The translations under genes and the position numbers were made by a program. A DNA stretch of 64,000 nucleotides from Pseudogymnoascus destructans. Lineage: Eukaryota; Ascomycota; Leotiomycetes; Thelebolales; Thelebolaceae. Shown here in pieces: positions 34,491 through 45,356 of the stretch (position 1 is its first letter; each line of letters starts with the position of its first letter). The notes beneath the pieces were generated by a model. The model did no database searches and was not told the DNA's origin. It worked only from the letters and a program-made list of their open reading frames with translations. Location: assembly GCF_001641265.1 (NCBI RefSeq), contig NW_020167530.1, forward strand, positions 310,001 to 374,000. Reading direction: 5' to 3'.

Positions 34491-36430
34491 ACAACATCAC
34501 AATGAACTTCTTCAGGAGCTGTTTTCGGTCTTAGTCGAGCTGAAATTTTGTTCACTCGACGGATTGGCTTTGCCTCTTTGCATGGCTGGCACAACCTCGT
34601 CGCAATGGCAGTGCCTTCTTTGCTATATGAGATCCCATTTACCATGTCTTTGGTCTTGCGGACGTTATCGAGTCCAAGATGACAGAGGCGTCGATGCCAA
34701 AGTTCAATGTCTGTGTTCTTCTGCTCAATCGCAGCAGGTAAAATCAAGGGCGGGATAAGTGATTCCTTTGCTTCCATTTTGAATTCGTAAAGGAACAGAT
34801 CTGAGTTAACTATGCCCATCTCATTGCCATGCTTATCGAGAAGCTGGCCATTCTGTAGATGACCTCCGCTGCTATAAAGCTTCTTTCCGCTAAACAGGCA
34901 AACTGGCGAGGAAGGCATATAGATGACATGATGGAGGGTAATTTGGGTCTTCTCTCTGTTTCCCTTTACTCCAAAAAGTCGAACTGAGCCACAGCCTTGA
35001 GGACGAACAAGTCCATTTGCTGTATTCATGAATGGTAAATCCATGCGCTCTTCGTAAGTGTCAAACTTCTCAAGACTGTTTGCAATGTGCTCATCTGCTC
35101 CTGTATCGAATAACCACCTATCTCTGCTTATAGTGTTTGATTTGGCAGGCATTGAGAAAGCTACGAGGTCGAAATAGTTCTTAGAGTCATTGCCCTCATC
35201 TTTGGTTTCATTTTTCTTTTTCTCAATATGCTTCCGATATGGGGTCCATTTCTTCCCATTCTTCCGCTCCCACTCATCACGCTTCTCCTTGTTATTTTCG
35301 AGGCAGTCTTGAGGTGAGTGTCGAGGTTTCGGCATTGTGCAATGTGGGCAAGATGGTCGATCTCCATTCTTCTTGTCCTTGCTTGGGTTTTTGCCCTTAC
35401 CCGTTCCTTGAGATTTGTTTCCGTACAAGGCATTCGAGCCTGTAGGAGTCGATTTCGATCTCGCCTCATCTGTGAGGTCATCGATAAGAGAGTCGAGAGT
35501 GATGGGGTGATCTGGAGACTGAAGGAGTGATCTTTGGCGTTCTGCCCAAGTTGGCCACTTGTTCGCACAAGAAGCTATAAACATAACAGGAAGCTAATCA
35601 TTATAAGGAGGGCATTGTAGACTCTCAAGTTTGTCGATAGCTTCACGGACAGCGATAATAAACGTGTCAAGTGAAGAAAAATTCTCGTACTTGAGGTGAA
35701 CATAATCCTGAATTGCATTGTACTTCAGGACTGAACCTGAGCCTTCGTATTGCTGTTGTAGGGCTCTCCACATCTCAAGCGCTGTGTCCTTTGCAGATGC
35801 CACTTTTCCTGGAATCGTCTTGCAGTTATATTGGATCGCGAGCTGCATCTGAGCGTCGCCCTTCTCCCAAGCTTCATACTTCCTGAGCTTGTCTCCATCT
35901 TTGGCCTCATCGTAGTCCTCATGGAATTCATCGATGTATTCTGGCCTCTTGCATCTATCGTTGATGTATTTCGCCAGTCCGTGCCTCGGGCGATGTTGAC
36001 GATAAGTTCCTTCCAGTTGGTGTAATTCTCTTCACCCTTGAGCTTCAAATGATCTGGAAGATGCAGCGAAGTCGTATTCAGACTCACCATAGTTGTAGAA
36101 GACATATTGGCTATTGGTGTAGTCGCAGTCGTGTTCGAAATTCAGTTTGAGATGAAGTTGCAAGTTGATCTGTCGTGTCTTCAAAGATCTTGGAAAGTCC
36201 TTCTGGCTCGAGCGCAGAGGACATAAAGTGAAATAAACAGTGTGGATATAACTCAAAGAAAGAGAGCCACAATCCTCTTCACCGTACTTCAAAACTGTTT
36301 GAGGTTGAGGTTGTGGTGCTGTAACGAAAACACTGACTTCAGCGAGTCTGTTGACGGATTGGTGAATTGGACTGCACAAATCAACACTCAATGATAATTC
36401 TGATCTTGTAAATACCTTAACAATAGGCTT

Positions 36431-36444
36431 CCGGGCTCATAACC
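36431..36444 (-). other. Copia-1 primer-binding site (half-tRNA type)
   Basis: The plus strand reads CCGGGCTCATAACC, which is the anticodon stem-loop of an initiator methionine tRNA (CAT anticodon). The element's sense strand is therefore complementary to the tRNA interior, as in copia elements primed by a cleaved half-tRNA. It lies directly beside the LTR end TACA. Confidence 0.75.
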
Positions 36445-38158
36445 TGTAATACATAGTCACTGGAGGTCTACCATGGCGATCACTAGAATGTATGATGGCA
36501 AAGCTTGATGGAACAAGAGAGCAAGATAGAAGAGCTTTGTATTGGAGCATAAGCAGGTTGTATCTAACTTCGAGCTTTCCTAAGAGCATAGGAGCTCTGC
36601 GCTCTCCTGTCCACAGCGTATTATCATACCCATCAACCCATATACCCGAGTTGTGCAAGAGGGCTTGTGATACAATGTTCACATGGAATCCTTCAATCAC
36701 CTGAACGTTGTTGAGGATCAGGTCTGCAGTTTGTGGGCCACTCGGTCCATGTAAGATCTTGCGTATAATGCGCGTTCCTCGTGCAACGATCGCGAAACTC
36801 GTCGTTCCAGATTCAACAAACTCTGGAGTGCTCGGGTAAATCATTGAGCCAGGCTCGAGTAGATCTTTGCAATTGACGATGTGCACTGCTCCACAATTGT
36901 CTAGGAGCGTGCTCTCAGAGAGCAGGTGTTTCTGACCGATCACTGTGTACACCCCTAAGCTCTGATCGAGCCACGGTGCAATGATCGCGGCGTTGTAGGT
37001 AGCACGGTAGTCGTTGTTGCCACGCGCGGGCTCAGAGCTTTGGTTCTGGCTCTTCTTAGGTTGAGGTGGTGTCATGCCCTTTGAGCTTAAGAGCCTGCGA
37101 AGCTCCTTGAACTCTGGTTTGTGAACCTCAGTGAGAATGCGATTCCGATGCTCGGGAATCATTGGATAGCAGCCCTTGTTGGTCTTTCCAGTGATCGCTT
37201 CGAGCAGCTGGTAGCATTCGATCGTCTCCCACGGGTGTTTGCTGCGCTTGCATGGACAGACTACTGCTTCATCTGGTTTCTGAGGATCGATGACAGCGAA
37301 AGAAGCAGGCGACGGGTTGGCGGAGGCTCGCGAGATCACTGAAAATGTGCGAGCAATCTCAAAGAGCGAGTCAACTGGTTTGTTAAGCTCGTAGGCGATC
37401 GTCGCTTCGTTTAAGGTTTGCTTTCCCCAGTCTGGAGCCATGCGTGCTGAGATCGCTTCAAGGAAGTCGAGCGTTGCTGACGGTTCTATGATCTCGCCAA
37501 TGTTATACTCGATACCCTGGCTATAAGCTTGAAGCCAGTCATTATACCACTTGTCTGGGTTGACTCTACCATTCCTAGCTTGCTCTATAAGAGCTTTGTA
37601 TTGCCGATGGGCTTGTAGGAAGTTGGTTGACTTGCTCGGTGCAAGGAGCGTACGAAGCTCTCAGACAATTTGTTGGATAGTGGAGCTCTGTTCAGCATGA
37701 AGACGGGTCATAAGAGGATCGAGGAGCTTTGTATCGACTGTCGCAATGATCCATTGATTGATCACTGAGGAGGGTTTCGATACTGTTTGCCAGACAGTGA
37801 GCTGCACAGCATACGTCTTGTAGCTCTTGTCGAGCTCGTCAATGATATCTTTTGTGCTTGCAGGAGCGTAGTACGGCTTAGGTGGTCTTGCATCCACAGG
37901 GGCTGCCTCGTACGCCAGTATACTCTGGCTGTAGTGTTCTTGCCGAGAGTTGTTTTCGTGCTGGAGCAGCTGAAGCTCTGATGGCGGTGCTCGAGGAGCT
38001 TCGGACATAGGATTTGCTGTGTCTGGAGCGTCGGGGTCAACAAGGTACCAGATACCCTGGGCTTGGGCTTGATCTTGGAGCTTGCCTATCCAAAGGTTCC
38101 AAGAGCTTCGATCTTTGAGGATAACTCGATAGAGTGACGTGGCGCTTAGCGACTCCAT
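36437..38158 (-). pseudogene. Copia-2 gag-protease fragment
   Basis: One frame from MESLSATSLYRV at 38158, with an in-frame TGA at about 37660 after QQIV, then open to 36437. The first 165 codons are the gag region (SSWNLWIGKLQDQAQ). The second part has a cysteine-poor pre-protease region (CPCKRSKHPWETIECY) and a retropepsin-like STLLDNCGAVHIVN where the usual DTGA is DNCGA. The last codons cross into the copia-1 LTR remnant and primer site, so the stop is not native. Confidence 0.75.
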
Positions 38159-38269
38159 TGTTGGGCTCTACTTCTGATTCTGAAGGAGAGTACTCGTTTG
38201 ATTTGTATGATCGGTGAGCAGATAAATGATGCTTAACTGCTTGTAGGTTTTGAAAATTCTTCGGATATA

Positions 38270-38282
38270 CCGGGCTCATAAC
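38270..38282 (-). other. Copia-2 primer-binding site
   Basis: The plus strand CCGGGCTCATAAC is the anticodon arm of initiator tRNA-Met, directly next to the LTR end. Same priming scheme as copia-1. Confidence 0.75.
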
Positions 38283-38460
38283 TGTCACATATAACTGTGC
38301 TCGCGATCACGTGAATGTGTAATGAATTGAATACTCTGGTCTCTACGTAATGTAGGAAAGCTCCTCTTTATAGAGAAGAGCTTTCCTAAGCGAGCTTGTA
38401 AGCTCGAGTGAAGCGAAATGAGGGACCACTGCTCGGTCACGTGGTGGTCTCCTCGTGACA
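38283..38460 (-). repeat. 5' LTR of copia-2
   Basis: 178 bp bounded by perfect 6-bp inverted ends (TGTCAC...GTGACA). It contains AGGAAAGCTC...GAGCTTTCCT, an inverted repeat around a TATAAAGAG-like sequence that could be a promoter element or a transcript hairpin. Confidence 0.8.
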
Positions 38461-38669
38461 CTTATGTATCTCCTGGTAACCCATATTTTCCACCATCCAA
38501 GCTAGAAATCGTAGGTTCACTCCTGACTTTAATGGAATGTTACTGAATAGTGAAAAGATGAGTACATTTCCAATTCCTATAAATATGTTGCCACATGATG
38601 TTGATGCGAAATATCAATGGAAACGCAATCCAGAAGGACCAGAGCAAGCAGGGAATAAAGAGAAGGAAT

Positions 38670-39199
38670 AGGCTTGGTAACTGTATTAGAAATCAAGTGC
38701 GACCCACAACTAGCTTGCTATTCATGTAGTGAACGTAAGAGAATCCCATAGAACCATCTCTTAGTTCCTAGCCTATAGGAAGTGAAAGGAGGTCCAAGGT
38801 CAGAGTACCCCTATAGACAAATTATGTCATAACTTAACCAATCTTGTGGGTAACTAAGGAGCGATGACATGTAATGAATCATAGAGGGTTGTAGAAGTTT
38901 TTGGAGCTATTGTTCATGTTCCTAGGCCTCTAGTTGGTAGAGATATGTCATGTGGTAGTATTAACCCAGTAACTAAGGAGTGATGACGTGTAATGAATCA
39001 TAGAGGGCTGTAGAGATATGCTATGTGGTAGTATTGGCCCAGTAACTAAGGAGCGATGACGTGTAATGAATCATAGAGGGTTGTAGCAATCGTTGAGTAG
39101 TATTGCTCTTGTTGTTGGTGTGATAAGCCAAGATATGTATGGTGACTTGTAGGTTTGAGGAGCAAACTTAGAAATCTCCTCCTCAAACCTACAAGTCAC
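38670..39199 (+). repeat. 5'-truncated LTR with fold-back end
   Basis: Plus-strand copy of the solo-LTR family lacking its start; homology begins near AGGCTTGGTAACTG. At 39162 it stops and a 37-bp inverted piece of the same LTR follows (39163-39199), forming a hairpin around GTGACTTGTAGGTTTGAGG. It is joined directly to the MFS fragment. Confidence 0.75.
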
Positions 39200-39622
39200 T
39201 TCATCAGCGGGATCGGCTTCGAAATCGGCGTGCAGATTCCATTCTTCGCCATCCAAGTCCTCGACGCTGCTGATATTCCTGTTGCCAGCGCGGTTCTGTC
39301 AGTCCCTCGGTGGCTCGCTTGGCGCGGCTGGCTATCGCGCAGAATGTGTTTCAGAGCTCGCTGGTTGGGAATATTAATAAGATGCCGGGCATTGATGTGG
39401 AACGCGTGTGGTGCGGGGGGAGTTGGCATGGTTGATGTTGTCCCGGCTCCTCTGTTGGGAGGGGTGAGGGATGCGTATAATGTTGCGATTACGTCGGCGT
39501 TTCTTGTTGCTGTGGCTTCTGCTGGTGTTTGCTTTGTCGCGAGCTTGGGGATGGAGTGGAGGACGATCCCAAAGACTAAGGAGAAGACGGACGAATCGAC
39601 AACGACAATGATAGCATCCTGA
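39200..39622 (+). pseudogene. C-terminal fragment of an MFS drug/efflux transporter
   Basis: Begins abruptly after LTR DNA with FISGIGFEIGVQIPF and IQVLDAADIPVASA, the last third of DHA14-type transporters. It then changes frame twice: one frame gives AIAQNVFQSSLVGNINKMPG, the next VGMVDVVPAPLLGGVRDAYN followed by a final membrane helix (ITSAFLVAVASAGVCFVASLG), and a stop. Upstream coding DNA is absent. The gene was cut by the LTR and has decayed. Confidence 0.8.
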
Positions 39623-39922
39623 AGGCGGGGAATATGATGGGGGGTTATTTGACTTCCGCGAAGTTTTGATCGAAAATGGAGTTTTAGGGAGAGGAATGAG
39701 GTGGGTTGTAGACCTATATTAAGGGGTGAAGGGTATAATGTTTTTATTTTGGACTTAATAACTTATTACATCTGGGCTGTTCACACACACACCTGAACAC
39801 AACTGCAAATGCTCATCTCCGTGAATGCTACTGGTAAATCATGGGATATGGAATGCAGCATGTAACACTAACAGCCAGCCATGCGCCATATAAACATCGG
39901 ATACCAACTCCAACCCCCCCCT
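39623..39922. other. Intergenic 3' region
   Basis: Non-coding DNA between the MFS fragment and the antiporter's apparent natural end; includes a short CA run near 39783-39792. Confidence 0.5.
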
Positions 39923-40054
39923 TTACATCTCCAACCCCCTCCCCCCAGCCTTAACAACCACCAAGCTCCCACCCACCCCCCCTCCACCATCTCCGCCGCC
40001 AACCCCCCCAACACCCTCCCCACCTCTCCCTCCCCCCAACCCCCCTCCCCACAA

Positions 40055-42785
40055 CTACCAAATCCCCCACCCCCCCAACCTCCACCCTCGCAACATCCAC
40101 CACCGCCTTCCCCCCTCCCCCTCCAAAAATACAACCCGCTCCCCCAACCCCGCCGGCAACGAATCCCTCAACGCACACAAAAACGCCGCATCCGCCTCCC
40201 TCCTCTCCACCATCCCCCTCACCGCCTCCTCCGCCGCAGCAACCACACTCGCCCGGCTCCCGCGTCGACTCCCCATCCCCAGCCGCGGCGCGAATGCCTC
40301 CGCGCCGATCCCTGGCGCGGTTGGGCGGGGAGGCTTAACCTCGGGTGCGGCGGTGTGGATAACCTGAAGCACGGTCGCGGTGACGTGTCGGTTCTTCGCG
40401 AGCTGGAGGACGAAACGGAGAGCTACGCGGTCGTCTGGTCCGCCGATGAAGGGGAAGAAAATGTGGTGTCCCCTGTCGGCTGATGGGACCGGGGCCCCGA
40501 AGCTGCGATCAATGAGGATCGCTGCGTTGCATGGCGCTTCGGATAGGAGCTCAGATATGAACGCCGATTGAGCCCCTGGCGTGAACGGCGCGGGTCTGCG
40601 GGGCGGGGCGTCGGCTTCACTATCGGCTGGGAGGGAGGATGGCCAAGGGACGAGAAGGAGGTCGGGAGAAAGAGAAGACGTTTTGGAGAGCAGCTGAGTG
40701 GCGAAGGAGGTGAGGGGAACGGTGCTGATTGTGCCAGAGACAGGTAGGGCGTTGAGACGCGCAAAGGTGCGGAAGGTATTGAGGATCGCATCGGAGGAGG
40801 AGTCCTCTGTCGCCGAGACTTTCATTACGGACGAGGTACGCTCGGTGAGTGGGAGGAGACGCGCGCCATGGACTTCGAGCGCGTGTTCTGGGGTGGTGGT
40901 TTCGGAGGAGGGGTCTTCGGGGACGGAGGGGAGGCGCGATTTGTGTACCCGCGTGATGGGGGCGGGCTTTTCGCCGCCGAGGAGGTCGATGAATGTGAAT
41001 AGCGCGGGAAGGGATTCGAGGCGGAGGTAGACGAGGAGTTTGTGGATTTGTGTGGACTCGAGCTTCCCGAGAGAGTCGGCGGAGGCGCGGAGCTCGTTGC
41101 CCTCCCAGTCGATGTCGCCGCGCTTCCAGGCTTCAAGCTTCTTCTGGTACCAGGGTGGGTAGAGGGCGCTGGTTGCGGGGGAGGTGATGACGGTTGTGAC
41201 GAGAGCCATGATGACGAACATGGTGAAGGTTCGCGTGGAGAGGATCTTGGCTTGGAGGCCGATGTTCTGTGGCTGTTAGTAGTTGTCGGTGCGGTTGAAT
41301 GACCATCAGACTTACCAGCACAATCAGTTCTACCAATCCCTTACAACTCATCAGAACACCAATGGTGAGACTTTCCCTCCACACCAGCTTGCAAGATCTC
41401 GCCGCCAGCGTTCCACCCACGATCTTCCCTATAAGAGCAACCGCAATAATACCAACAACATACGCCCACGCCGTCCCATCGTTCAGCAGTCCCAGATTCG
41501 TGTTCAGTCCCGACAGCGCAAAGTAGAGCGGGAGAAACAAGACAGTCACCAGATCTTCAATCTTCTCTGTCAGCTTCACCGTAAAGCCTTCATCGTGCGG
41601 ACAGATCAGCCCGACCAAGAAGCCGCCGAAAATAGGATGCACGCCAATGACGCCCGTGAACCACGCTGAAAACAGCGTCAGAAGCAAAACCAGCGTAATC
41701 ATCCCCTGCGTCGGCCCGTTCTTGATGCTCCCCGTCCGTCGCAGCAGCCAGACAAGACACGGCCGGACGGCATAGAAGAGGAATAAGATCCACCCGACTG
41801 TGCAGAGAACGACGTACAGCGCTGTGATGCCAGACCCGTTATTCACGAGCGCAACGCACAGAGCGAGGAGCACCCAGCCCACGACATCGTTTCCTACGCC
41901 TGCCGCGAGAACCGTAACACCGACTGGCGTACCGAGGAGATTCAGCTCGGTGAGGATACGGCACAGGACCGGGAACGCGGTGATGCTGAGCGCCGTGCCG
42001 ATGAAGAGCATGTACACGGGGAACGAGATGGGGACGATGCCCTCGTCGGTACGGAACTGATGATATAGTCCATACGCAATACCGCACCCGAGGCCGAAGG
42101 GGAGAATCATGCCTGCGAGGCCGACGGAGAGGGCGACCCGCCAGTTCCTCATGAACATGTGGAGGTCTGTCTCGAGGGCGACGAGGAAGAGGAAGAGGAT
42201 GAGGCCGAGGTTGGCGACGAGGTTGAGGATGGGTAGACTCGCGTCGGGGAAGATGGCCGCTTTGAAGCCGGGGATGTGCGCCATGACGGAGGGGCCTAGG
42301 ATGATGCCGCCGATGACTTCGGCGATGACGCGGGGTTGACGGATGAGGGAGAGGGGGTAGTGGAGGAGGCGGCAGAAGATGATGATAATAATTACCTGAT
42401 GGGTATTAGCAGTCCGCATGGGATAGAGCAATCCGCCATTTTTCTTGATGGCAGGAAATGAATGGCACGCAGAATCGACAACGTAATGTCCCTTGCCCAC
42501 GGCCTCCTCAGAGATGAAATCCACACCCCCTCATAGCAAACACATCTTCCAAGACCTCTCGAGTATCCCTCCTCCTCATCCACTCAACCCATCCCGTCCC
42601 ACGCCTCGCCAGTAGTAAAACCAACTAACCTGTATAATGAACAAAATAATCGGATTCTTCGGGTCATACGTCGCCGGGTTTGCGCCCTCGAGGATACCGC
42701 CCTGCGGCGTTGCACGTAGCCCCGTGGTGGCAGCCGCCGCCCCAGCCGCCGTCTTCGAGACGGCGGAGGAGATGGTGTTTGACAT
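40055..42785 (-). CDS. KHA1: Kha1-type K+/H+ antiporter (CPA2 family)
   Basis: Three exons: 42785-42630, 42395-41316 and 41266-40055, giving 815 aa as an open frame. Residues about 40-440 are the CPA2 exchanger with ten or more membrane helices: RQPRVIAEVIGGIILGPS, FPVLCRILTEL, the AGVGNDVVGWV motif with the transport Asp, and CKGLVELIVL across intron 2. A cytoplasmic region of ~370 residues follows, with nucleotide-binding/USP-like features (AAILIDRSFGAP, HIFFPFIGGPDD). It should exchange K+ for H+ in endomembranes. The listed stop is probably premature: in other frames the sequence continues AVVDVARVEVGGVGDLVVVG, then EVGRVLGGLAAEMVEGG and LVVVKAGG, stopping at 39923, with shifts in G runs. 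Translation could also start at 42944, adding a TTTQ repeat. Confidence 0.88.
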
Positions 42786-42803
42786 GGTGCGAGTGTTGTA
42801 GTG

Positions 42804-42909
42804 GGTGGTTGTCTGGGTGGTTGTCTGGGTGGTTGTCTGGGTGGTTGTCTGGGTGGTTGTCTGGGTGGTTGTCTGGGTGGTTGTCTGGGTGGTTGTCTGG
42901 GTGGTTGTC
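42804..42909 (-). repeat. 12-bp repeat upstream of the antiporter start
   Basis: About nine perfect copies of GTGGTTGTCTGG. On the antiporter strand they are in frame with the start at 42785 and code TTTQ repeats if an ATG at 42944 is used. Multiples of 12 bp keep the frame, so copy number can vary harmlessly. Confidence 0.9.
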
Positions 42910-42944
42910 GTATATCTGTTTCTCAAGCTGGATGGCTTTGGCAC

Positions 42945-43649
42945 TTGCTGTGTATATCTCTAGCTACCTCTCTGCAGCCTCTCTGTTGCCTGTCTGCTGC
43001 CTTGATATCGTCTCACTGCCTCTCCTCTGCTCGTCTGTATGTCGTCTGTCGCCGGATTTCCCTTGGTGGCTAGCCGGCCATAAAACCAGCACCCGATAAG
43101 CCTGTCGTTCCGCACAAAGAGGAATCAATTCAAGCCGGCGAAATAATCACAGCGAACCACCTCAACGCTGCCTTGACAGTATTTACTATCTTTGCTCTGC
43201 ACAGGAAAGGTTGAGGGACTTATACCAACCCAACCCTCATCCTTCCACCCTACCACCCCATCCCGGCCTCGCCACACTAAGATAAGGACTTCTCGCCGCC
43301 GATCAGGCTCAGGCGTGGTTAGCACGCGGGGTACGCATATGCCACCCCCATTCACTACGGTAGTGTATGTACATAATCACCGTAGTAGCGCACCAACACT
43401 ACACCAACACTAACCAGCACATGGCAAAGTAACCATAGCCTGATAGCTACGGCGGTCCTCCAACTGCGGGTTGACGCTAGCCAGTGAGGAGTCGGCGCTG
43501 TACGAGCGACTTTCACCGCCCTATCAGCGCTATGGGGGTTTAGCTTGGCGGGGGTTCGGGGCGTCGTTGGGGACGGGATGGGGGATGGGATGAGGCTGGG
43601 ATGGGAGGTGGAATGTGATGATATGTGGGATGAGAGATGAAGGTAGTAC
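42945..43649. other. Upstream region of the antiporter gene
   Basis: Contains CT-rich DNA (43000-43060), GCACCAACACT duplicates near 43389-43410, and otherwise no feature. Open frames are short and lack domain features. Confidence 0.45.
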
Positions 43650-43757
43650 AGTACGGCGCCATAAGTATGAATACAGGTCTGTGCTTAAATTGCAGTAAAC
43701 GACTGTCTTTTTGTATGGGAGAAGCACAGACCTGTATGCATACTTATGGCGCCGTAC
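43650..43757. repeat. Long palindrome (36-bp arms)
   Basis: The left arm starting GTACGGCGCCATAAGTATG at 43651 and the right arm ending CATACTTATGGCGCCGTAC at 43757 are inverted copies, differing by one base, around a 35-bp loop. It may be a tiny fold-back element or a hairpin-forming site. Confidence 0.85.
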
Positions 43758-44098
43758 TCCGGCTGAATGCAAGTGTTAGGTCAGAATGACCGACCGCCTT
43801 ATCATCACAATCCTTTAAAAGAACTGGTCGGATGAAGTACAAGTAATGCATGTCGAATAGATTTATAATTGTTTCTGTGGCAGTTTGGACAAACTTTACA
43901 GCTTGGAAGTTTGGAAACGGTACATTGGTCACCTTTAAAGCTCCGAAAGTCAGAGGAGTCGTTCACTTTATTGAAGGATAAAGTATTATCAGACGTCATC
44001 ACTTGAAGCATGTCCAGATCACGACGTATGCTCACAATCTCAGCTTTGGTAACCTCTACGCCCTTGCAGTAGTTTCCTCATCTATCTCCGTGCAGCAG
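43758..44098. other. Intergenic, no gene supported
   Basis: Short open frames occur on the minus strand (one has CPNCHRNNYKSI) but nothing links them convincingly to each other or to a family. Confidence 0.4.
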
Positions 44099-44531
44099 CT
44101 AAAAGTGACCCGCAATATCATTCCACATGGCTAATTGGCTCCGAGCTCGCGCTCCCTCGATGTCTGCTCCCTGACCGTAGACAGGAAAGATTCCGGTAAC
44201 AGATCGATTTGGTGCACCCCGGTTACGGCCGCAAGCACCTCGCTCAACAAATGCGACGTACGCTCTGGTGAGAAATAGTTGGCTTCCTGTGTGGTCTTTC
44301 TGTCCTAGGTTCACAGGTGCATTCTCGATCCCTGCAGCTCAGCTGGTGTTTCAATTCTCGATTGGAGTATTCCCGCTCCCAAGCCGCATATGCCTTTTTC
44401 CAATGGCTATACTCTTTGATGTCAAAGATGCAGCCACTATAGGTGAACCAGTCTTCAACCATCGGATGGAAGCGAGTCGACCTTGAGACCAGCGGTCCCT
44501 GCGTGTTGCATATAGTTGTCCCTCCCTTCAT
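44099..44531 (-). pseudogene. Fragment of an unidentified gene, frame broken
   Basis: From 44531 one frame reads as a plausible protein (MVEDWFTYSGCIFDIKEY, HWKKAYAAWEREYSN). Near 44310-44340 the coding sense moves to another frame (VNLGQKDHTGSQLFLTRAYV, GARARSQLAMWNDIAGHF) that ends at 44099. The two pieces look like one protein interrupted by an indel. No family recognised. It may be a decayed gene or a missed small intron. Confidence 0.4.
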
Positions 44532-44590
44532 AACGATATGCTTAGGTCGAGGAGGCTCTGGGGATTGAGGATGTGTTCAAGACAAGTTAA

Positions 44591-45066
44591 CGTAAGTCGT
44601 GGCGTAACCGGGAACATGGCGTAACCGGGAATAGGTACCTTTACATACAAATTTATATGTAAAGATACTTCCACTTCCAAAACTAAAAACCTAAATAGCT
44701 CTATTAATAAAAATTGTACTGCTTAGCTGATCCATATTAGGGTTCTATATATAGACCTTTACTTAACTTAGAAATGCTAACACTCCTAGCGTCGTTTTAC
44801 CTGATTAATTTAACATTAAAGTTTTCCTCATACAAATATTTGTATGGGTGATTTCATCCTATTAATAGAACAGCAACTACAAAACTAGCGATGCTAGCCT
44901 TTTCATACATTATAAAGGTCTATATATAGAACTTTAATATCAAATATTTAAGCTATACGATTTTTATTGACAGAGCTATTTAGAGTTTTAGTTTTGGAAG
45001 TGGAAGTATCTTTACATATAAATTTGTATGTAAAGGTACCTATTCCCAGTTACGACACGACTTATG
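44591..45066. mobile_element. MITE-like element with ~110-bp TIRs
   Basis: 476 bp with no ORF and long imperfect inverted ends: the outer CGTAAGTCGTGGCGTAAC pairs with the right end, then GGTACCTTTACATACAAAT and CTTCCACTTCCAAAACTAAAA follow in both arms. An extra copy of GGCGTAACCGGGAA in the left arm is a small duplication. Flanks are TTAA and TTAT, so the target duplication is unclear. A relative of the inner part occurs near 21541-21560. Confidence 0.75.
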
Positions 45067-45356
45067 TTATATGGTAGAATCGATTCGGCTCTTATGTCTC
45101 GTTAAGATCTGCTTCCTGATAAGTGACTTCAGTGCGACTTACGAAGATGGTGGGTGTAAGGATGCCTCCTTACCTAGATACTCGAAGAACCTGTCTCAGA
45201 ACTGTTACGGTCACTACAAGCATGAAATCTGACTCGGTGTGGTTTCGAACCAGTAGAGGAGCACATAGCAAGTTACACTATAGTGGGGGACGGTAAGGGT
45301 GTAGGGTTCAGGGTCGATGCTGACCTGTTGTGGTGGAAGGATCAGGGCTAGCGTTG
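45067..45356. other. Non-coding spacer
   Basis: No ORF, repeat or RNA gene recognised. Confidence 0.4.

Larger units (their letters stand above)
30601..36105 (-). pseudogene. Copia gag-pol polyprotein, broken
   Basis: Read from 36105 downward. Gag starts MSSTTMVSLNTTSLH and changes frame near residue 45. A TAG near 35590 (probably from CAG) interrupts gag. The protease has RWLFDTGADEH. The gag-pre-integrase zinc region follows (LWHRRLCHLG, CQPCKEAK), then the integrase core with RMDGGKEY. The copia-type reverse transcriptase has YVDDCLIIG, and RNase H follows with YVDADFAGD. A TGA near 31449 separates RT from RNase H in the same frame. Together with two insertions, these breaks make the element non-functional. 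Confidence 0.88.
30373..36468 (-). mobile_element. Defective Ty1/copia retrotransposon (copia-1)
   Basis: Minus-strand element. The 3' LTR is about 30373-30562, the gag-pol region 30601-36105, the primer-binding site 36431-36444, and only ~24 bp of the 5' LTR remain (36445-36468). Domain order protease, integrase, reverse transcriptase, RNase H is that of copia. It carries a solo LTR of another family (32547-33456) and a ~330-bp foreign insert (about 34162-34490). At its upstream end it abuts a second copia. Confidence 0.88.
36469..38460 (-). mobile_element. 5' part of a second copia element (copia-2)
   Basis: A complete 5' LTR (38283-38460), primer-binding site (38270-38282), gag and the beginning of protease are present. 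The rest is lost where copia-1 begins. It is a different family from copia-1: LTR and gag differ, although both use the same tRNA site. Confidence 0.82.
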
